From Terrisporobacter sp. (lineage in GTDB: Bacteria; Bacillota_A; Clostridia; Peptostreptococcales; Peptostreptococcaceae), in contig JARKUZ010000034.1 of NCBI GenBank assembly GCA_029851945.1, forward strand, positions 1-60,563: DNA of 60,563 bases, read 5' to 3'. Each line of letters starts with the position of its first letter. The stretch's first letter is position 1. Below the pieces are notes generated by a model. The model was not told the origin of the DNA and did not search any database. It saw nothing but the letters and a program-made list of their open reading frames with translations. Shown in pieces: positions 35,474 to 42,960 of this stretch. Made by a program: the position numbers and the translations under genes.

Positions 35474-36390
35474 TGAATACAGAAACAAAATCCATAGAAA
35501 GTTTTCTACAATCTGTATGTAGATTTATCTCAACTGAAGAAAAAGCAAAAGATATACAAGATGAGCTTAGAGATCATATTTGTAGTTATGTTGATGAATA
35601 TACTAAGGATGGAATGAATAATGAAGATGCTACAATTATGGCACTAAAACAAATGGGGGATCCTAATATTTTAAGTAAAATGTATAAAGAGAAAACTTAT
35701 AAAGCTAATAGGTTATTACACGTATTTTTAATAATACTAGTTTTATCTCTATCTACTTTTAGTTCGATAGCCTATAGTTACATTAATAGTTTTAATAATC
35801 TTAATATGTTCTTGATATCTACTATCTTAACTATTCTTATTGCTTTAGTTTTTGGAATATATACCATGGATATTATCAAAGCACATAAAAAAGAGATTGA
35901 ACTATCTAAAGAAGACCCTATCTTTTATATTCAATCCTATAAATCATCTATTTGGGAAGAAAGGACTATAAAGTATGTACAAATATTCTTTCTCTTTGTA
36001 TCTTTTACACTTTTGATATCTATTTTAAGTAAATTTAGACATCTAGACTCAAGTGAAGTATTATCTGATTCTTTATTCAATATAAATTGGTTAACTTGCA
36101 CTATATATATGGTTATATACTTGTCTATTCTGACTCCTAAGGGAAAACATCCAGTTGTATATGCTGATGGTATACTTACTTTTAATTATTTTATATCTTT
36201 TAATAATATCCAAGGATACATGTGGAGTAAGGAAACTATAAAAGGAAAAGATTGCTATAGTCTTGAATTTTCACTAAAAAAAATATCTAAAATTTTATCT
36301 AGCAGAGCACCTATTAAAGTTAGTTCATCTCAAGTGAGTTTAATGAATGAATTGTTTAAGAAGAATAATATAGAGGAAATTCGTCATTAA
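35473..36390 (+). CDS. HAAS/permease-prefix domain membrane protein, 305 aa
   Basis: The N-terminal 80 residues form a HAAS-type helical domain (IESFLQSVCRFISTEEKAKD, ELRDHICSYVDEY, ATIMALKQMGDP), which is common next to PadR regulators. Four membrane segments follow (about 85-107, 112-132, 168-190, 205-222), then a soluble C-terminal part of about 80 residues with GILTFNYFISFNNIQGYMW. The ATG at 35473 overlaps the PadR stop and has GGGGGG before it. The protein probably works with PadR to sense membrane state and adjust the divergent exporter; that is inferred from the common pairing. Confidence 0.82.
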   Translation: MNTETKSIESFLQSVCRFISTEEKAKDIQDELRDHICSYVDEYTKDGMNNEDATIMALKQMGDPNILSKMYKEKTYKANRLLHVFLIILVLSLSTFSSIAYSYINSFNNLNMFLISTILTILIALVFGIYTMDIIKAHKKEIELSKEDPIFYIQSYKSSIWEERTIKYVQIFFLFVSFTLLISILSKFRHLDSSEVLSDSLFNINWLTCTIYMVIYLSILTPKGKHPVVYADGILTFNYFISFNNIQGYMWSKETIKGKDCYSLEFSLKKISKILSSRAPIKVSSSQVSLMNELFKKNNIEEIRH

Positions 36391-36408
36391 TAAATTTAAA
36401 ATTATCAT

Positions 36409-36463
36409 AAAAAGAGTACTAATTTAAAGTAATGTATCATTTAAATTTAGTACTCTTTTTTTA
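36409..36463 (+). terminator. Terminator after the PadR/HAAS operon
   Basis: AAAAAGAGTACTAATTTAAA pairs with its complement around a roughly 12-base loop, followed by T8. It lies about 20 bases past the HAAS gene stop. The bases from here to 36644 show nothing that I can support. Confidence 0.85.
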
Positions 36464-36644
36464 TAGAAATTATGTAAGGTAATAAAATTGTAAAATTATA
36501 AAACAACTAATACAACTTACTTTAAACCTTCATATTTCCCAGTTAATATATTTATACTACTATAAAATCTAATATCTCATGTTCAAAGTAAATATTAACT
36601 GATTTTTAATAACTTTCTACTCTCTTTACATTATCCTTTATCTT

Positions 36645-36843
36645 TTATAAACATAAAATATCATTTATTTCATATTCAGAATTGGCATATACCATAATTA
36701 CAAACTCATCATCATTGCTATCAACTAAGTCATAATAATCTACATAAGTATTTATAAATTCTAATATTTTTTTCTTTATTGTTGTCTATCATATCTACTA
36801 GACTTTTTCCCTCTGTTCCGTACCCAAGTATAGCTATTTTCAT
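36645..36843 (-). pseudogene. Frameshifted small NAD-binding-like gene under a SAM-I riboswitch
   Basis: The ATG at 36843 behind AGGGG opens MKIAILGYGTEGKSLVDMID, a Rossmann G-x-G-x-x-G start like that of homoserine dehydrogenase. After about 25 codons an A7 run shifts the frame: the first frame stops at a TGA after 37 residues, while removal of one A would continue as ILEFINTYVDYYDLVDSNDD and so on to TAA at 36645 (about 65 residues). Even so repaired it is much shorter than a real homoserine dehydrogenase. It is probably a worn remnant whose SAM-controlled leader is still intact. Confidence 0.5.
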
Positions 36844-36882
36844 AGCTTTTCCCCTAATTAAACTTCCATCCTTAATTAAGTA

Positions 36883-37036
36883 ATAAAAGCCTGAGTATAA
36901 ACTCAGGCCTTTTAGACTATAATTTATACTTATCTTTCAGCATAATTGCTGCAGGATTTAGCACCATAGTATATAAAAATATACCGGTTGCCGGGTTTCA
37001 AAGGGCCTTTCCCTCCACCACTCTTGATAAGAAGTA
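36883..37036 (-). promoter_or_regulatory. SAM-I riboswitch (S-box) with terminator, upstream of the frameshifted remnant
   Basis: The aptamer (36927-37036) shows P1 CTTATC/GATAAG, CAAGAGTGGTGGAGGGA, the core GGCCCTTTGAAACCCGGCAA and GGTGCTAAATCCTGCAG. The terminator CCTGAGTTTATACTCAGG with flanking A/T runs follows (36885-36914). High SAM would close transcription. It matches the second copy at 39141-39288 closely. Confidence 0.93.
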
Positions 37037-37121
37037 TTTATTTTTTATTTTTATTTATTTAGTATTAAAATTCACATTTTTTTGTAATTTTTTTATTTAC
37101 TTTTATTTTATATACTTCATG

Positions 37122-38120
37122 TTAAATATGAAGTGATGGTGATTTATCATCTTTATTATTTCTAAATTCCTTAGTAAATATAAATGGAAACAAGAATACA
37201 GCACTTATTATGATACTTCCTAAAAGACTTTCCAGTGTATACACTGAAGTGTATCCTCCGCCAAATATAATTCCTATAACATTATTAACCAAGTGTAGTA
37301 ATATAGGAGCCCATAGATTTTCTGTTTTCATATAAGCATATGCGAAATATATACCTAATAATACACAAGTTGATAAATGACCTATTATACAATAAAATGG
37401 TGTTTCTGGACTATAAAGTGTTATACAAAGTGGTGCATGCCAAATTCCCCATATCATGCCTAATATTATTACACCCCATCTTTTACCACGAAGCTTTTGT
37501 AATCTAGGTTGTAAAAAATATCTCCAGCCAAATTCTTCTCCGAAAAATAAATTAAATCCCAATAAAAAATTAGAAATTGCATTTATTATAGCTGTAAAAA
37601 TATTATCAGCCATATCCATTGAATCAATACTTGTAGATATAAGACTAGGTATACTAATACCTATAATAATTATTATGAATAATAATATTACAAACATGAG
37701 TTTTTTTGAGTTTTTTCCTAAAGATAAATTCAAAACTTCAAACTCATATCTATTCACTAAAACAAAGTATAAAAAATATGCAGACATAATTAGGTCCATT
37801 ATTGAAGAAATCCAAATGCTATTAATAAATAATGATTGACATATGGAAATAACCAGCCTTACAAGTGTAGTAATAGCAAAAACCTTAAAAAACTTATTTA
37901 CTTCTGGATTAAAGTCATAATTAGAAATTCTTCTTAATACAACAATTGCGGAAAATGCAGGAATATACATAAATAGTCCAGCAAAGTCTACAATAAAATC
38001 ACTTGAATTTGCTTTTGATAAAGAAATAAATATAAAGATAGATATAAAAGCAATCAGTCCAAAATTAATTAATAAAAAAGATTTGACTTCTTTTTTTATA
38101 ATTTTAATATCATCACTCAT
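37122..38120 (-). CDS. CPBP-family intramembrane metalloprotease, 332 aa
   Basis: About eight membrane segments with the CPBP (CAAX-like) motifs: motif 1 GEEFGWRYFLQPRLQKL (EExxxR), motif 2 IWGIWHAPL and motif 3 HLVNN. These residues bind the catalytic metal inside the membrane. Roles in the family range from prenyl-protein processing to bacteriocin self-immunity; no bacteriocin gene is visible here. The start follows a GGGGGAC site. It lies downstream of metQ on the same strand with about 120 bases between and may be a separate unit. Confidence 0.88.
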   Translation of the reverse strand: MSDDIKIIKKEVKSFLLINFGLIAFISIFIFISLSKANSSDFIVDFAGLFMYIPAFSAIVVLRRISNYDFNPEVNKFFKVFAITTLVRLVISICQSLFINSIWISSIMDLIMSAYFLYFVLVNRYEFEVLNLSLGKNSKKLMFVILLFIIIIIGISIPSLISTSIDSMDMADNIFTAIINAISNFLLGFNLFFGEEFGWRYFLQPRLQKLRGKRWGVIILGMIWGIWHAPLCITLYSPETPFYCIIGHLSTCVLLGIYFAYAYMKTENLWAPILLHLVNNVIGIIFGGGYTSVYTLESLLGSIIISAVFLFPFIFTKEFRNNKDDKSPSLHI

Positions 38121-38238
38121 TATAAAAATAGTCCCCCTAAGACATAAAATTTATTTATTAGTATAAGTGTAGCACACATATTAATAAATAAATGCTAATC
38201 TAAAAAAAACCTAGTTTATACATATATTTCATCATAAA

Positions 38239-39039
38239 TTAAAATACGGGTATAACAACACCTTTGTATTTTTCTTTAATTAATTCTCTACACTTATCTG
38301 AAGTAAGAACTTCTTCAAGAACTTTTATTTTTTCACTATCTTTATCTTCTGTTCTATAAGCAAGTAAATTAGCAAATTCATCATTTACTGGAGCTGTATA
38401 AATTCCATCTTCTTCAGCACTTAGTCCTGCTGGTACAGCAAAAGTAGTATCCACAAACCCTGCTGTAACATCTTCTAGCGCTGCTGGTATTTGAGCAACT
38501 TCTAACTCCACAAATTCAAGTCCCTTAGGATTTTCAACTATATCTTTTACCCCCACTAAGTCACTATCTTTAACTTTTATAAGACCTAAATCTTGAAGAT
38601 ATTTTAAACATTTAGAACCTGATGATGGATTATTACTTATGGCAATTTTATCTCCTTTTTTAAGTTCTTCTATAGAGTTAACTTTTTTAGAATATAGTAC
38701 ACCTGGGCAAACATATAGTTTTGATCCTGCCGTTATTTTATATCCCTTAGTTTTCACAGCTTCATCTAAATAAGGCTTGTGTTGAAATAAATTTGCATCT
38801 ATTTCACCATTATTTAATGACTCGTTAGGAAGTACGTAATCATCAAAAATTGTTACATCAAGTTTATATCCTTTTTCCTCAATTAATGGTTTAAGTTCTT
38901 CTAATAGCTCCCCTCCTGGAACCAATGTAGCCCCTACTTTAATTACTTTGTCATCCTTAGAATTTGAAGATGAACATCCAACTGCTGATATACATAATAC
39001 AGCACTTAATGTTAAAGCTAATAATTTTTTTAATTTCAT
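38239..39039 (-). CDS. metQ: Methionine ABC transporter substrate-binding lipoprotein, 266 aa
   Basis: NlpA/MetQ lipoprotein that binds methionine outside the cell. The signal peptide ends SAVGC with the lipidated Cys at residue 22, followed by a Ser/Asn spacer. Family parts are VIKVGATLVPGGELLEELKP, LDVTIFDDYVLPNESLNNGE, IDANLFQHKPYLDEAVKTKG and AISNNPSSGSKCLKYLQDLG. I choose the ATG at 39039, with AAGGGGG about 9 bases before it; a TTG 6 bases upstream is less likely. A SAM-I riboswitch upstream fits methionine uptake. The usual metN and metI partners are not adjacent, so they must lie elsewhere. Confidence 0.95.
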   Translation of the reverse strand: MKLKKLLALTLSAVLCISAVGCSSSNSKDDKVIKVGATLVPGGELLEELKPLIEEKGYKLDVTIFDDYVLPNESLNNGEIDANLFQHKPYLDEAVKTKGYKITAGSKLYVCPGVLYSKKVNSIEELKKGDKIAISNNPSSGSKCLKYLQDLGLIKVKDSDLVGVKDIVENPKGLEFVELEVAQIPAALEDVTAGFVDTTFAVPAGLSAEEDGIYTAPVNDEFANLLAYRTEDKDSEKIKVLEEVLTSDKCRELIKEKYKGVVIPVF

Positions 39040-39140
39040 GATCAATTCCCCCTTGTTTAATAATTAAGATTTTAATAAATAATAAAATTTGTTGTGATAC
39101 TTTAATCACTACTTGATAAACTATAAATCCCCCAAATCAA

Positions 39141-39288
39141 AAAAACCTGAGTATAAACTCAGGCTTTAATTAACGAATTTATACTTATCTTTCAGTAATA
39201 AATACTGCAGGATTTAGCACCATATATAAAAATTATACTGGTTGCCGGGTTTCATAGGGCCAGTCCCTCCACCTCTCTGGATAAGAAA
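39141..39288 (-). promoter_or_regulatory. SAM-I riboswitch with terminator, upstream of metQ
   Basis: Aptamer (39182-39288) with P1 CTTATC/GATAAG, AGAGAGGTGGAGGGA, the core GGCCCTATGAAACCCGGCAA and GGTGCTAAATCCTGCAG. The terminator CCTGAGTTTATACTCAGG with T7 lies at 39141-39168, about 100 bases before the metQ start. When SAM is plentiful, transcription should stop before metQ. Confidence 0.95.
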
Positions 39289-39438
39289 TTATTTAATTTT
39301 TTATAATAGTATCACTGATTATAAAAAAAGTAAACTTAATTTTTTAAAAATACTTTTCCTATATTTATATTTTTTATTTCAATTTATTAAAATAGCATAT
39401 TACCCTTACTAAAAGTCATATATTATAATAGGATTCTG

Positions 39439-39467
39439 TTGACAAACACATATTAAATAATTAAAAT
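39439..39467 (+). promoter_or_regulatory. Sigma-A-type promoter of brnQ
   Basis: TTGACA (39439-39444) and TAAAAT (39462-39467) with the ideal 17-base spacing, about 58 bases before the brnQ start. A short repeat CAGAAAATAA occurs twice between promoter and ribosome site. Confidence 0.7.
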
Positions 39468-39524
39468 TATATTAATATTCAGAAAATAACAACATTCAGA
39501 AAATAATAAAAAGGGGAGATGTGT

Positions 39525-40856
39525 ATGAATAATAAAAAAGCGACGGATATAACCGTATTAGGGTTTGCATTATTTTCTATGTTCTTTGGAGCAGGGAATT
39601 TATTGTTTCCACCTTACTTAGGGTTAATATCTGGTAAACATTGGATTATATCATTTTTAGGATTTATTTTAGCTGATGTAGGACTATCATTATTAGTAAT
39701 GGCAGCAGCCGCAAAATGTCATGGTGATCTTGATAAAGTTTTGGGGAGAAGCGGAAAAAAACTTGCTAGATTGATAGGAGCTGCATCAATACTTTGCATA
39801 GGCCCACTACTTGCAATACCAAGAACAGCTGCAACAACATTTGAAATGGGGGTTCAACCAGTCACAGGATTATCAGGAACTATACCAACTCTTATATCTT
39901 CAGTAGTATTTTTTTCATTAACTTTAGTTTTAACAATAAAACCTTCTAAGGTTGTAGATATTGTAGGTAAGTTTTTAACACCAGCTTTATTAATATGCTT
40001 AGCAGCACTTATAGTCATCGGAATTATAAATCCAATTGGAAATGTTAGTGAAACTGCACTTATAAATGAAAATCTATTTGCCCAAGGAATTTCTCAAGGA
40101 TATCTAACAATGGATGCTCTTGGAGCAGCAGCCTTATCAACAGTAGTAATTTCATCAATTAATGAAAAAGGTTATAAGAAAGATAGTGACAAAATTAAAA
40201 TAACTCTACAATCAGGTTTATTAGCAGGTATTGCTTTGGCTTTAGTTTATGGAGGTCTTTCTTATTTAGGATCAACTTTATCCACTACTTATGGAGTAGA
40301 TACTCCTCAAGCATCATTAATGGTTGTAATAACAAACTCATTACTTGGATATCCAGGTAAAGTAATGCTTGGATTAATAGTATCTCTTGCTTGTTTAACT
40401 ACTTCAATAGGTTTAACTTCAGCAGCGGCTAAATACTTCTCAGGTATAAGTAATAATAAAATAAAATATGAAACTATAGTTATAGTATCTTGTATCTTCA
40501 GTTGTGTAGTGTCTAACTTAGGTGTTAGCAATATAATAAAATTCTCTTCACCAATACTAGAAATAGTTTATCCAGCATTAATAGGTCTTGTTATTATGAG
40601 TCTACTTGGAAAATATATAAAATATGATGGTTCTTTCAAAGGTTTAGCTTATGTGACACTTTTTGTAAGTGTAATAAGTGTTGGAAGTAATTTATTATCA
40701 TTAACTCAAATTTCTGATATATTAGCTAAATTACCTTTTGCATCTTATGGATTTAACTGGATAGTACCTGCAATAGTAGGTGCTGTGATCGGTGGATTAA
40801 TATCTGTATTGTTTAGATCAAGTAAAGGTACAGATTTAGGGGAAAAAGAAGCTTAG
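39525..40856 (+). CDS. brnQ: Branched-chain amino acid:cation symporter BrnQ, 443 aa
   Basis: Twelve-segment LIVCS-family carrier that takes up Leu, Ile and Val with Na+ or H+. Diagnostic parts are GFALFSMFFGAGNLLFPPYL at the N-terminus, GKFLTPALLICLAALIVIGI in the middle and QGYLTMDALGAAALSTVVIS. The C-terminus is short and charged. I choose the ATG at 39525 with AGGGGAG 6 bases before it; the upstream ATG at 39519 overlaps that site. It is a single-gene unit with a good promoter and two hairpins behind it. Confidence 0.95.
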   Translation: MNNKKATDITVLGFALFSMFFGAGNLLFPPYLGLISGKHWIISFLGFILADVGLSLLVMAAAAKCHGDLDKVLGRSGKKLARLIGAASILCIGPLLAIPRTAATTFEMGVQPVTGLSGTIPTLISSVVFFSLTLVLTIKPSKVVDIVGKFLTPALLICLAALIVIGIINPIGNVSETALINENLFAQGISQGYLTMDALGAAALSTVVISSINEKGYKKDSDKIKITLQSGLLAGIALALVYGGLSYLGSTLSTTYGVDTPQASLMVVITNSLLGYPGKVMLGLIVSLACLTTSIGLTSAAAKYFSGISNNKIKYETIVIVSCIFSCVVSNLGVSNIIKFSSPILEIVYPALIGLVIMSLLGKYIKYDGSFKGLAYVTLFVSVISVGSNLLSLTQISDILAKLPFASYGFNWIVPAIVGAVIGGLISVLFRSSKGTDLGEKEA

Positions 40857-40877
40857 TAAAATAGTTTAGAAAAATAT

Positions 40878-40926
40878 AAGGTATCTCAATATGATTTATG
40901 TAATTCATCGAGATACCTTTTTTATT
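40878..40926 (+). terminator. Terminator after brnQ (first)
   Basis: AAGGTATCTC pairs with GAGATACCTT around a roughly 22-base loop, followed by T6. It lies about 20 bases past the brnQ stop. Confidence 0.8.
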
Positions 40927-40944
40927 ACTTTATTTAACTAAATA

Positions 40945-40976
40945 AAAATGACATCTGTTTTCAGATATCATTTTTG
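40945..40976. terminator. Second hairpin after brnQ
   Basis: AAAAATGACATCTG pairs with CAGATATCATTTTT (one G-T-type mismatch) around TTTT. It may back up the first terminator or act on the other strand. Confidence 0.65.
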
Positions 40977-41140
40977 TATTATATGATTTTATAGTTTTTT
41001 GTGTTTTACATCTTATATTAATAAAACACCGTATAATCAATATATTATCAAAAAATTTTGTAAAAATATAGTCTTTTTAGGAAAACATTTTTCATTTATA
41101 ATTAAATCACAAAATAACCTAAGGAAAGAGGGGCTAGCAG

Positions 41141-41236
41141 ATGAAAAAAATTTTTATAATTACATCAATATTATGTAGTGGGGTTTTAGTAGTTTTAAAT
41201 TTAGCCAAATTATTAAAAAGAAAAGAAATTTGCTAA
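41141..41236 (+). CDS. Small single-helix membrane peptide, 31 aa
   Basis: AAGAGGGG lies about 7 bases before an ATG that opens MKKIFIITSILCSGVLVVLN, then LAKLLKRKEIC and TAA. The pattern is a basic start, a 16-residue hydrophobic helix with one Cys and a strongly basic tail, as in small membrane peptides. A -10-like TATAAT lies at 41097-41102. It lies 80 bases before hpf on the same strand and may share its transcript. I do not recognise a family. Confidence 0.5.
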   Translation: MKKIFIITSILCSGVLVVLNLAKLLKRKEIC

Positions 41237-41316
41237 TTATATTTAAATACTATTAAATATATTATCTTTGAAAATTTTTCTATATAACAAACTAAATTTA
41301 CTGGAGGAATAAGATT

Positions 41317-41850
41317 ATGAATATAAATATCATTTCAAAAAAAGTAGAATTAACAGAGGCTATTAAGTCAAAAATAGAAAATAAATTTGGTAAGTTAGAA
41401 AAATATTTAAATCAAGATACTGATATAAATGTTAAGTTAGATGTAAGAAAGAAAAATCAAAAAATAGAGGTTACTATATTTACTAAAGGTGGAACTATTC
41501 TTAGAGCAGAAGATTCTAGAGAAGATTTATACTCTGCTATAGATTTGGTTTATGATAAACTTTATGGTCAAATAAGAAAGTTAAAAACTCAATTATCTAG
41601 AAAAAATAAATCTAATGATAGTATAAGATTTGATAATATAGAATACTATGATACATCTGATGAGGAATATGATAATAAGATAAAAAAGGTGAAAAAATTT
41701 AATATAAATAAACCTATGAGTGCTGAAGATGCTATAAATCAAATGGAACTATTAGGTCATAACTTCTTTGTATTTAGAGATTCAGATACTGAAGATATAA
41801 ATATTGTTTATAAAAGACATGATGGATATGGTTTAATTGAACAAATTTAG
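41317..41850 (+). CDS. hpf: Ribosome hibernation promoting factor, long form, 177 aa
   Basis: Long-form HPF binds the 30S decoding centre and pairs ribosomes into inactive 100S dimers when growth slows. The N-terminal S30AE domain (1-100) shows MNINIISKKVELTEAIKSKI, EKYLNQDTDINVKLDVRK and AEDSREDLYSAIDLVYDKL. A linker rich in Lys leads to the C-terminal dimerisation domain (about 118-177) with KPMSAEDAINQMELLGHNFF and VVYKRHDGYGLIEQI-like residues. GGAGG lies 9 bases before the ATG. Confidence 0.95.
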   Translation: MNINIISKKVELTEAIKSKIENKFGKLEKYLNQDTDINVKLDVRKKNQKIEVTIFTKGGTILRAEDSREDLYSAIDLVYDKLYGQIRKLKTQLSRKNKSNDSIRFDNIEYYDTSDEEYDNKIKKVKKFNINKPMSAEDAINQMELLGHNFFVFRDSDTEDINIVYKRHDGYGLIEQI

Positions 41851-41897
41851 CTCCAAAATTTAACTACATAGGTACACATATATTCATTTCGTAACAC

Positions 41898-41935
41898 TAA
41901 AAAGAACTAACTATTAAATAGTTGGTTCTTTTTTA
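41898..41935 (+). terminator. Terminator after hpf
   Basis: AAAAAGAACTAACTA pairs with TAGTTGGTTCTTTTT around a TTAAA loop, followed by more T. It lies about 50 bases past the hpf stop. Confidence 0.85.
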
Positions 41936-42053
41936 TGTTGTATGAAAATTATAGTTTATTGATTTTAATTTATTTATGTGACTTAGTCACTTTCTTTTTA
42001 CTAAAAAAACAATATAATAACTTTAAATAAAAGACATTGGGAGGATTATTAAA

Positions 42054-42278
42054 ATGGTCAAGGTTAAGAAAAAAGCAATGATAGATAAAAATTATTGTGT
42101 TGCTTGTGGTACTTGCGTAAAAGTTTGCCCTTTGCAACTTATACACATAGAACAAGGAGTATTCGCTGAGATAGATACAGAAAAATGTGTCGGATGTGGA
42201 AAATGTACAAAAGCTTGTCCTGCATCTGTAATAGATATTAAAGTAATGGAGGCTGTTAAAAATAATGAAGAAAAATAA
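42054..42278 (+). CDS. 2[4Fe-4S] ferredoxin-type protein, 74 aa
   Basis: Two classic cluster motifs: CVACGTCVKVCPLQLI and CVGCGKCTKACPASVI, each CxxCxxCxxxCP. There is a short basic N-terminus and no signal peptide, so it acts in the cytoplasm as an electron carrier or as a subunit on the membrane protein encoded next. It overlaps the following gene by 14 bases, which implies coupled translation and a shared complex. The ribosome site is GGGAGG, about 8 bases before the ATG. Confidence 0.92.
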   Translation: MVKVKKKAMIDKNYCVACGTCVKVCPLQLIHIEQGVFAEIDTEKCVGCGKCTKACPASVIDIKVMEAVKNNEEK

Positions 42279-42852
42279 GAAAAAAATAATAGATTATATG
42301 TGGATTATTAGTTGTATATATTTATCTTTAGGTTTATTTAATATATTATTTGCTTGGCTAGGACTTTTATGTTTTTTAATTCCTCTAATAATATCAGTAG
42401 CTGGTGGAGGCAAGGCTTATTGTAATAAATATTGCGGTAGAGGTCAATTATTAGACATTCTGGGCAATAAATTAAAATTATCTAGAAATGAAAATATACC
42501 TAGTTTTTTAAGAAGTAAATGGTTCAGATATGGTTTCTTAACATTCTTTATGACAATGTTTATAATGATGTTATTTAATACTTATCTAGTATTTAGTGAA
42601 GTAAATGAATTACAAAAAGTTATAAAAATTCTTTGGACATTTAATCTTCCTTGGAACTGGGTTAATACAAGTATGGTTTCTCCATGGATAGCACAGTTTG
42701 CATTTGGATTTTATAGCGTAATGGTAACTTCCACAATTCTAGGTATTATCACTATGTTATTATACAAACCTAGATCTTGGTGCGTATATTGTCCTATGGG
42801 TACTATGACCCAGTTAATTTCAAAAGCTAAATATAATCCTGATAAAAAATAA
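42265..42852 (+). CDS. Membrane Fe-S protein of the NapH/4Fe-4S-binding-domain type, 195 aa
   Basis: Four to five membrane segments with two Cys clusters at their ends: CNKYCGRGQLL near residue 50 and CVYCPMGTMTQLI near 172. This pattern (C..YC.RG and C.YCP.G) resembles the membrane part of NapH/RdxA-like quinol or thiol electron-transfer proteins. It overlaps the ferredoxin gene, so electrons may pass between a membrane donor and the ferredoxin. The final acceptor is not evident. The start ATG lies inside the ferredoxin gene. Confidence 0.85.
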   Translation: MKKNKKKIIDYMWIISCIYLSLGLFNILFAWLGLLCFLIPLIISVAGGGKAYCNKYCGRGQLLDILGNKLKLSRNENIPSFLRSKWFRYGFLTFFMTMFIMMLFNTYLVFSEVNELQKVIKILWTFNLPWNWVNTSMVSPWIAQFAFGFYSVMVTSTILGIITMLLYKPRSWCVYCPMGTMTQLISKAKYNPDKK

Positions 42853-42854
42853 TG

Positions 42855-42887
42855 AAAAAGTACCTAATTTTAATTAGGTACTTTTTA
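42855..42887 (+). terminator. Terminator after the ferredoxin/membrane Fe-S operon
   Basis: AAAAAGTACCTAATT pairs with AATTAGGTACTTTTT around a very short loop. It begins 2 bases past the stop. Confidence 0.85.
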
Positions 42888-42960
42888 AATTATTAGTTTT
42901 ACTAAATTATATCTTGTTGATTTTCTTGATTGAATTATAAGATTGATGATAAGGATTGTA

